Positions 20,378 through 26,882 of a DNA stretch of 26,882 bases are shown piece after piece; positions within the stretch are counted from its first letter, which is position 1; every line of letters begins with the position of its first letter. The stretch comes from Carex sylvatica (taxonomy: Eukaryota; Streptophyta; Magnoliopsida; Poales; Cyperaceae). The stretch is taken from assembly GCA_964058845.1 (NCBI GenBank), contig CAXKVR010000811.1, positions 1 through 26,882 on the forward strand, given 5' to 3'. The position numbers and the translations under genes are program-made. Under the pieces are notes generated by a model. That model made no database searches. It had not been told where the DNA came from and saw only the letters and a list, made by a program, of their open reading frames with translations.

Positions 20378-20672
20378 TAAAAAAAAAATGTAAAAAAAAA
20401 TCTGACCTGTTTTTCATTTGCATGATTATTTCTGCCGTTGTGAAATAGCATTTCCAAACTCGTGTACCATACAAACTTCACAAGTCTCCAAGTCTTGCGT
20501 TGATATAAATAATATATATTTGTCATCACCAGCTTTTAGATTCAGAGAATTATTCATATTTATGTTATACTTGCTGCAGATTAAGTTATCAGCTATTACA
20601 ATTATTTTATCAGTGGTAAATGGAATCCACCATACAAATACTTGAACCAAATTAAGTTTACGGTTTTTGGAA
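20378..20672. other. Intergenic DNA, nothing firmly recognised
   Basis: A minus-strand frame of 122 codons (20426-20794) covers this stretch and part of the neighbouring tandem duplication. Its middle section is less biased than random AT-rich DNA, but I recognise no domain and it runs into a repeat, so it is not called. Confidence 0.35.
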
Positions 20673-20995
20673 AACAAAAGCTTCCGAGGGCAGAAAGACA
20701 ACGAAATACAATGAATGCTGGCAATCTTAAATTGGTCGATTATGATAATAAATATATAGTTATTCTGAGAGAAATAATCATGTATATAAAACACAAAGAG
20801 AAATAATTAATATAAAATACATGACTATACTAAACAAAAGCTTCAGAGGGCAGAAAGACAACAAAATACAATGAATGCTTGCAATTTTAAGATGGTCGAG
20901 TATGATACAAATATATTGTTATTCTGAGAAAAATAATCATGTATATAAAACACAGAGAGACAAAAAATTAATATGAAATACATGACTAAACTAAA
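20673..20995. repeat. Two-copy tandem duplication, 160-bp period
   Basis: AAACAAAAGCTTCCGAGGGC at 20673 recurs as AAACAAAAGCTTCAGAGGGC at 20833. The copies stay alignable through AGAAATAATCATGTATATAA to ATACATGACTA. They differ by point changes and small indels, so the duplication is not recent. Confidence 0.8.
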
Positions 20996-21144
20996 GTCAA
21001 TATTGCAACCTACAATTTACTAAACAGCACAAAGGCAGAAACTCAAAGGAAACGTATGGGAAAGAGTTGCAATTATTGGTGAAATGAATGGCATAGGCAG
21101 TGCGTTTCCTACGTTCCACAATTAGAAATTCCATTAGCCTTCTC

Positions 21145-21533
21145 TTATTGTCCTTCAGATGAACCAACTGGAACGAACCAATGCTTGCGCTGTCAATCAG
21201 CCATTGTTAAAATTATTAGCATACTATTCTATGAGAAGGAAACAAAATATGAGAAACCAAGGTTACTCTGCCTAGAAAACATTAGTGTAATTGCAACTTT
21301 TTGATAAGATGAAGGGGGCAACATCTACATACCTGATCCATGTAAGAAACCCATAGATCGATTGTGGGCCTCAAAATATTACTTGAATTATAGCATCTGC
21401 CAATGATCTGTCTAATTAAAGCTAGATCCTTCTCTTTCTCAGATACATTTAACCCTGCAAATGAACCATTAATTAAATTGAAGTTCTTCCAACTTAGGTA
21501 GATCTTTGGTTTCTGAGGCACATCACCATCCAT
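21145..21533 (-). CDS. Small hypothetical two-exon gene model, 81 residues
   Basis: Exon 1 (21533-21333) starts MDGDVPQKPKIYLSWKNFNL and ends in LWVSYMDQ at a CAG/GTATGTAG donor. A 143-bp intron ends in TTGACAG. Exon 2 (21189-21145) gives RKHWFVPVGSSEGQ and a stop. Both exons are whole codons (201 and 45 nt) and the splice signals are good. The composition (mixed charged, hydrophobic and aromatic residues) looks coding, unlike the AT-biased frames nearby. A stop lies directly before the ATG, so the start is probably correct unless another exon is spliced in. I do not recognise the family. It has no signal peptide or membrane segment. It could also be the tail of a decayed gene. It lies about 1 kb downstream of SMG1 on the same strand. 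Confidence 0.45.
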
Positions 21534-21547
21534 TTACTACATAAAGG

Positions 21548-22516
21548 TTGTTTTTGAGTTAACAAGTTTACACTAGAGTTTAATGTAAAGGCGCTAGTTT
21601 ATTTTAAAACAGCGCACACAGTCTAAATTCAAACAAGAACAAAATCTCTTCTTTTCAGGAAAAAAAAAAATATTTGATGGAGTAAACAGGTACACCTCCC
21701 AAAGCACCAGAATAGTAAAATACCATGTTAAATTTATGTACGCACATTACAAGCTTTAGTTGGCTCTGGTTCACGACAAGAAGATCATTGCAGTATCAGA
21801 TGATTTTACACCTGTGACACAGAAGTGCCCACTTAGTAGTGCCTTTTTGTTAGATGGGCACCTATGCTTTACTATGATTGAAAAAAATATAATTTGTTCC
21901 CAAAAAATCAAAAGATACAAGTATACAATGGCAAACTAAGAAAGCACAACTCTCTAAAAACATGCCATGTTCCCCCCTCAGCTATTCTTTAAAAAAAATC
22001 CCAAGTGAATACTTGTGTCTCCCGCATCCAAACATAGCAAAACGATACATTCATCAGGTTTTTTCTTATACAGTTCCCACTATTAAAAAAGAGCAGCTAA
22101 GTTTTCCATCTTTCTTGGTTCTTGTCCTTGAATAACAGCGCTATTTTGGGTGTCTTTTTTAATAATTGCTGGTTATCCTCATTCCTTAACGGGCATGCAT
22201 AATATTCTGAGATTTTGTCGGGAAATAGATGAAGTCAGTCACTTTTATAAGATGCCTAACAAGTGAGCAATTAGTTCTGTCAGACGGATGGGGTGTTATT
22301 TTCCCGGTATTTGTTTTGATTCAGGGGTATAGGCTTTGGAAAAGGGTAGATATAAGTACAGTTTTTTATATATGTAAAACTTGTTTCAGCTAATGAAATA
22401 GTCAGCTAAACTGCTTCCTTTTTTTTTTTAAAAGTGAGCAGATGTGGATAAGTTGAAGGCAATAGAGGAAGGAACTTACCAAAAAAGGAACTGAGAGGGA
22501 TAACATAGTAATTGAA
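21548..22516. other. Intergenic DNA and SMG1 3' flank
   Basis: No frame resembles a protein. The right part will contain the SMG1 3' untranslated region on the minus strand. I could not identify its end. Confidence 0.45.
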
Positions 22517-25500
22517 TCAGATCCAGGGGGTCCATCCTTCATACATGTTGCTCAAATTGTCAATGCTTGTAGCTTGCTTCACCAGATGCTCTACTAGCTC
22601 TGATATCCCCATGGACCTTTTTCGCACAATCGCCACAGATCCATTACAACAGTAATAATAATAATAATAATAATAATAACTTTCAAGAGTAGAACTACAG
22701 TGTTCTTAAGCTCACCAAAGTGTTTGGTGAGCTTAACTCCAAAATTCATTAAATCGGATTCAAATGACGAATCCGAACCATTGAAATCCGCCTACCTTAC
22801 GAGTGATGTGTCTAGATGTGAAAATTTTAAACATTCGAATTAATTTAGTATAAAGTCAAGCGGTCAAAAAACGTTCAAAAAATGAATGTACTAAAATTAA
22901 TTTATTAACCTTCTAATTTTGACCACTTGACTTTATACTCAATTAATTCGAATGTTTAAAATTTTCACATCTAGACGCATCACTCGTAAGGTAGGCGGAT
23001 TCCAACAGTTCGGATTCGTCATTTGAAATCGATTTGATGGGTTTTGGAGTTAAGCTCACCAAACACTTTGGTGAGCTTAAGAACACCCTAGTTCTACTCT
23101 ACCTTTCAAAATCATAAAGTAAAATGCTTAAAATGTTACTAACTACAAAAAAAAAAATAATAATAAATAAATACATACCTGGTGCCATGGAGATCTCTAC
23201 CCTGAATCTTCTGCTCAACTTGCTTCAGAATTGACAAAGCAAATTCATTCTTACCTGTAAAGCGGTAACAACATTTATTAGACTCATAACCAAATTATCA
23301 ACCCTCAACTTTATGTAACATAAAAGCTAGACACAAGACAAGGAGCATGCAAGATCATGCTACTAATCTAGTGATGATTTTTTTTTTTTTCATATCTTAG
23401 TATCTTACCCTGCATTGGTCTGCTGGAACCTGCTGAGATTGGCTTCTGGTCACCAGTAGTAGATGCTTGCGCTTCAGCATGAGAATCATCAATTTTGGCA
23501 TCAGAAGGTTTGGCCTCATTAGATGTGTCCTTATCCACCATATTTAGTTGTTGTACTTCACCAGCAACTGTTGTCACACTTAAACCATCTTGGTGTACTT
23601 CAACTTCTGAGCTTTCAATATCTACCGTTTCAACTACATCAGAAGGGCTTGAACTGTTGCTACTGCTTGTGTAAGAGCCAAGAGGGGGAGAGATCCAGTA
23701 CTCATCTTGGAGTGCTGTCGTCTCTGCACATACAACACTTGACTCTTCAGTAGTTGCTTCGTCCTTTTCCCTCTCAGCTGAACTGTCAACCTCCTGTAAA
23801 GTAACCACTGACTTTGACAACGATAGTTCCTCAGATCTCACTCCTTGACTTTCTCCTATTCCTTCAAGAGCCTAATAATTTAAAAGTATTTCATTACAAG
23901 CTTTATCTGATGTAAATTTGAAAGAAAATGCACTTGCAAAAAATGGTACATTATTAGACTAGATAAAAGAGAATTGCACCTTGTGAAGGTTCCCAGCATG
24001 TAGACTTGAGGTGCGGCCGAGCTTGATTAACAAAGAATGCAAATGCGTGGCATGCAATGTGAGTGAAGAAACAAGAGGTGCTAAAGCTCGGCAAGCCTCC
24101 CTTACTTTTAAGTTATAAGATTGATACAGTGTCTTCCCCTGAACAAAGAGAGATCTACTACCAAGACTGTTGTTACTATCATTTTCATGATATAATGCAT
24201 CAGCCAAATCATTCGCTAGTGAAGCTTCCAGTGGAAGTAGGATGCTGTTAGCCTGCCAAGATATGTTACAAACCAAGTAAAAGTTAAATGTGTTCAACTT
24301 TGCACTAATTCTCCCCTGAGATGCTAGTCCCAGTGGTATCAGAAAGAATATCTAAAAATCACCGACCTTAGAGAGATCAGTCATGAGTGCACCATGTGCT
24401 GTAGAAGCTTCCTTTCCTAAGCTGTATATGTCATGCAAACCCTCTGTAATGGCCAAAACCTGCAATTTGTACAAAAAAGCCAGAAAATGTTTAGAGTTAA
24501 AAAAGGTAAAAGTTCAACCTAGAAGGTGCTCGACTTAGTTCTTCCATTTAAAGGTTAAAAACAGAAAAAAAAAAAATGGAGAAAATAGCAGCACCACATT
24601 CAGAAGGTTCTTACCTCCTCAATTAAAGAACCACTTTCAGCAGTCAAAGCAGAATGGCCTTTAGAAACACGGCTAAAAGCAGAAAGTGCTTCAAGTGCTT
24701 CACGAGCATGTGCCCTTATCAAGCCAAGTGTTTCCTGAATATCACCTGAAAAATACAAAATAGATATAAATGAGCTAAAGCACCTTCATGTTGAAATAGA
24801 AACATTGATATTCAAGAAAGGAAAGAAAATTTTAATGGTTGCCGATCATATCTGCAGGACAAGTTCAAATGAGTAAGGTCAAACCTAAAGAAGACTTTGT
24901 CTTGGCAGAGACCGTAGAGAGTTGACTTGAAACTGCTAACAATTTTTTTGTGGCATCCTCTATGTTGCACTGAGTAAGCTTCCACTCTTGTTCAGCACCT
25001 AATTGATAAAACAAATTCCAGCAAAAATTTATATCAGAATCCACATTTAAGACTAGTAATTCTCCCAATCAGAGAAACTAAAACAAAAAAAGTGGAAGGT
25101 TCAAACTCACATGTAAAAGAGTAATAAGCGTCATTTAATTGTTTCAGATAAGTTGACAGTATCTGCCCCATCCTGCCCTTCTCAGTGTAAGAATTACTTG
25201 CATCTGATACCAAAAAAGGACCGCCTCTGGAGGCCTCAATATCTATGATAGATGTACATATCTCCACCAGACCAGATGCCTGATCCCCTACCGCCGAAAG
25301 CAAGCGATGCCTCCTCAACAAATGGTCATGGAATTCAGAAGGAACCATGCTGCTTGGTCCTGCACAGGCCCACCCCATGGCCCTCTCCAGCTGTCCCTCA
25401 ATAGGCAATGATGCCCTTTCACATCCCCGTAGACCTTCTAGAGACCTCACTATCAAAGAGACCGATGATTGTATCTCATCTAACAGTTTTTTTCTACTCA

Positions 25501-26882
25501 TGTTTAGAATTAAGGAGAAGGCCTCGTCATTCCCAAAAATGTTCTGTGATAACAGGTTGCTCTTGATAGCATATGGAGCTAAGATATCATGCAGCCACTC
25601 AAGCTGAGCTGTTTCAAGCACTGCATTGCCTAATGCATCGGTTAGGTAACTGACCTGCCTTTTCATAATAGCAATGGAAGACTTGGCAGCTCGGGTGGTC
25701 TCATGTGCACTATAGTACTCCTCCAGCATATTTACCACTCTATTCACAGCCCCCACGTGATCTTTACTTCCCACATCAGATGAGCCCCTGCTTTGTAAGC
25801 TACCTATCTCTTTATCTAACTGAAGCACAAGGGAAGGAGTTACTCTCTCCTTCAGGTATTGTTGTGCATGTTCATGTAAAAGAGCCATGAGTTTTCTTTT
25901 AAGGGACCCGTAAAGTTGATCAATACCAAAGTTATGATCAGTAGAAGAGATCTCATGGAAGCACATGTCAAGAATAGAACTCACCAGACCAACCTTCCAG
26001 GCAAAGAAAGTATGATCTCTTAGCAAGCCAGATAACACCCACGCCATCTCAGATAAAGAACCCGATGAAACCATATCCGGTGCAAATGCCACAGATCCAC
26101 CAAATTCTGAAGGAAGCAAAAGATCAAGAGATTCAAGCTCAGAAAAAGGTTCTATTAAGCTGGCAAGAAGAAGAACAAAGTTGCTTCTTCCCCCCTCTTG
26201 AGTGCTTGTTGCTAGCAAGGAAGACAAGTATTGCTCAGAGGAGACTAGTGAGTTGATTAAACTGGTTTCCATGTTCCTAAGAGACAAAAGGCGCATGTCC
26301 TTTTGGTCCCAGGTAAGATGGAGCTGCTCAAGCTGGGTTCTACATGACTCTTCCTGGGATGCCAGCTCATCTGCCTCTTCCCATGAGAGATGGTCTCTTC
26401 CCCTGGCAGCTGCCTCTTCCAGGGCTAATTGTCGCTCCTTTATGAATCCAGCCTTTGCAAAGTAGTTCTGTTCAAGCTCTGCCATAGAGGCCTTCTCAAG
26501 CTCAACCTCTACCAGCTTCTCTATTGTCGAATTGACGGTATCACGGATTTGAGAGAGGGAAGCAAACAACTCCATGACCGCTGACTTGTGCGAAAAAAAC
26601 TGCTGTACTATCTCCGGAACAGCAACTTCACTAATTTTCTCAATTATGTGATTGGTTGCGTTCAGAATACCCTGGAAAGTTGAAGCCCATTGCTCTGAGG
26701 AAGTAGGACCAGATAACCTGATGCTAATTGCTTCCTCAACTTGGTTAACAAAATCTGAAACCAGAACACATTTTTCAATCTGTCCTCGGAAATCCCGAAA
26801 TCCAGTCCTATATCCAATCTTGGGACTACCACCCAGATCTCCTCCTATCAATCCATCAAACCAGAATGATGTACTGGAGAGG
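22517..26882 (-). CDS. SMG1: Serine/threonine-protein kinase SMG1, C-terminal part (partial, 5' end outside window)
   Basis: SMG1 is the PI3K-related kinase that phosphorylates UPF1 in nonsense-mediated mRNA decay. Eight coding exons join in frame with GT-AG borders: 26882-25111 (continues right), 24998-24885, 24745-24615, 24459-24367, 24252-23980, 23871-23409, 23254-23179 and 22616-22517. They give 1006 residues. The first exon begins in frame with LSSTSFWFDGLIGGDLGG and holds the large helical region that follows the kinase domain in SMG1 (many Leu/Glu-rich helices). The 23871-23409 exon is acidic and Ser/Thr-rich, probably disordered. The last two exons read GKNEFALSILKQVEQKIQGR, then the FATC segment VEHLVKQATSIDNLSNMYEG and WTPWI, then a stop at 22519-22517. 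The aromatic GW..WI ending is the FATC signature. The kinase, FAT and HEAT parts lie right of the window. The last intron (22617-23178) carries a foldback element. No stop or frameshift is seen, so the gene appears intact. Confidence 0.92.
22649..22680. repeat. AAT/TAA microsatellite in SMG1 last intron
   Basis: About nine TAA/AAT trinucleotide units lie just upstream, on the minus strand, of the last SMG1 acceptor. Confidence 0.8.
22686..23100. mobile_element. Foldback-type inverted-repeat element, 415 bp, in the last SMG1 intron
   Basis: The arms 22686 to about 22868 and about 22917 to 23100 are inverted copies with few mismatches, leaving a loop of about 48 bp. Both start AGAGTAGAACTA and contain GTGTTCTTAAGCTCACCAAA. 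Within each arm GCTCACCAAAGTGTTTGGTG followed by AGC is itself a palindrome, so each end makes its own small hairpin. The flanks ACTTTCAA (left) and ACCTTTCAA (right) are similar but do not give a clean duplication. There is no coding capacity. It fits a foldback or long-TIR MITE of unassigned superfamily. It lies between the splice sites and leaves them intact. Confidence 0.82.

Noticed and set aside
20426..20794. 122-codon minus-strand open frame
   Set aside because: It overlaps a 160-bp tandem duplication, has no recognisable domain and lacks clear exon borders. Chance openness in AT-rich DNA is the simpler explanation, although the middle section is not fully explained.
25347..26465. Plus-strand frames across the large SMG1 exon
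   Set aside because: They lie opposite a conserved coding exon and carry no recognisable protein.

Overview
This window comes from a nuclear plant genome, most likely a flowering plant. The evidence is two plant-type protein genes, GT-AG introns, AT-rich intergenic DNA, and many nested non-autonomous DNA transposons (hAT, Mutator-like, MITE), plus SINE and LINE remnants. A monocot is possible, but I cannot name the species from the sequence. No bacterial, organellar or viral gene organisation is visible.

Layout. Positions 1-12927 contain no gene I can support. They hold the end of a hAT element (1-334), a decayed LINE reverse-transcriptase zinc-binding remnant (1770-2201), a MITE with near-perfect 9-bp target duplication (2643-2827), a tandemly amplified SINE-like array (3180-3915), a complete 928-bp hAT element with perfect 8-bp TSD (4203-5130), a SINE (5721-5875), a second MITE of the first family (6294-6471), a CACG-rich repeat zone, a GC-rich island of unknown origin (7110-7490), and a second complete hAT element (11641-12441). 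Positions 12928-16372 are a nested structure. A 3.2-kb Mutator-like element (12981-16200, 11-bp target duplication) sits inside a third copy of the MITE family. It carries a truncated MuDR-type transposase N-terminus on + and a broken plant mobile domain (PMD) gene on -.

Positions 16373-26882 are genic. An intronless seven-blade WD40 gene of the JINGUBANG type lies at 17087-18490 (-). Its upstream region is followed by a 1.18-kb terminal-inverted-repeat element (19199-20377), a 160-bp tandem duplication, and a small unrecognised two-exon gene model (21145-21533, -). The right edge holds the last eight coding exons of the SMG1 kinase gene (22517 to beyond 26882, -). These give 1006 residues of the post-kinase region and the terminal FATC motif. 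The last SMG1 intron contains a 415-bp near-perfect foldback element.

The two recognised genes have unrelated roles: SMG1 in nonsense-mediated mRNA decay, and the JGB-like WD40 as a probable signalling scaffold. They share only the strand. I found no convincing new multi-gene system. The most unusual content is the nested transposon architecture and the intronic foldback.
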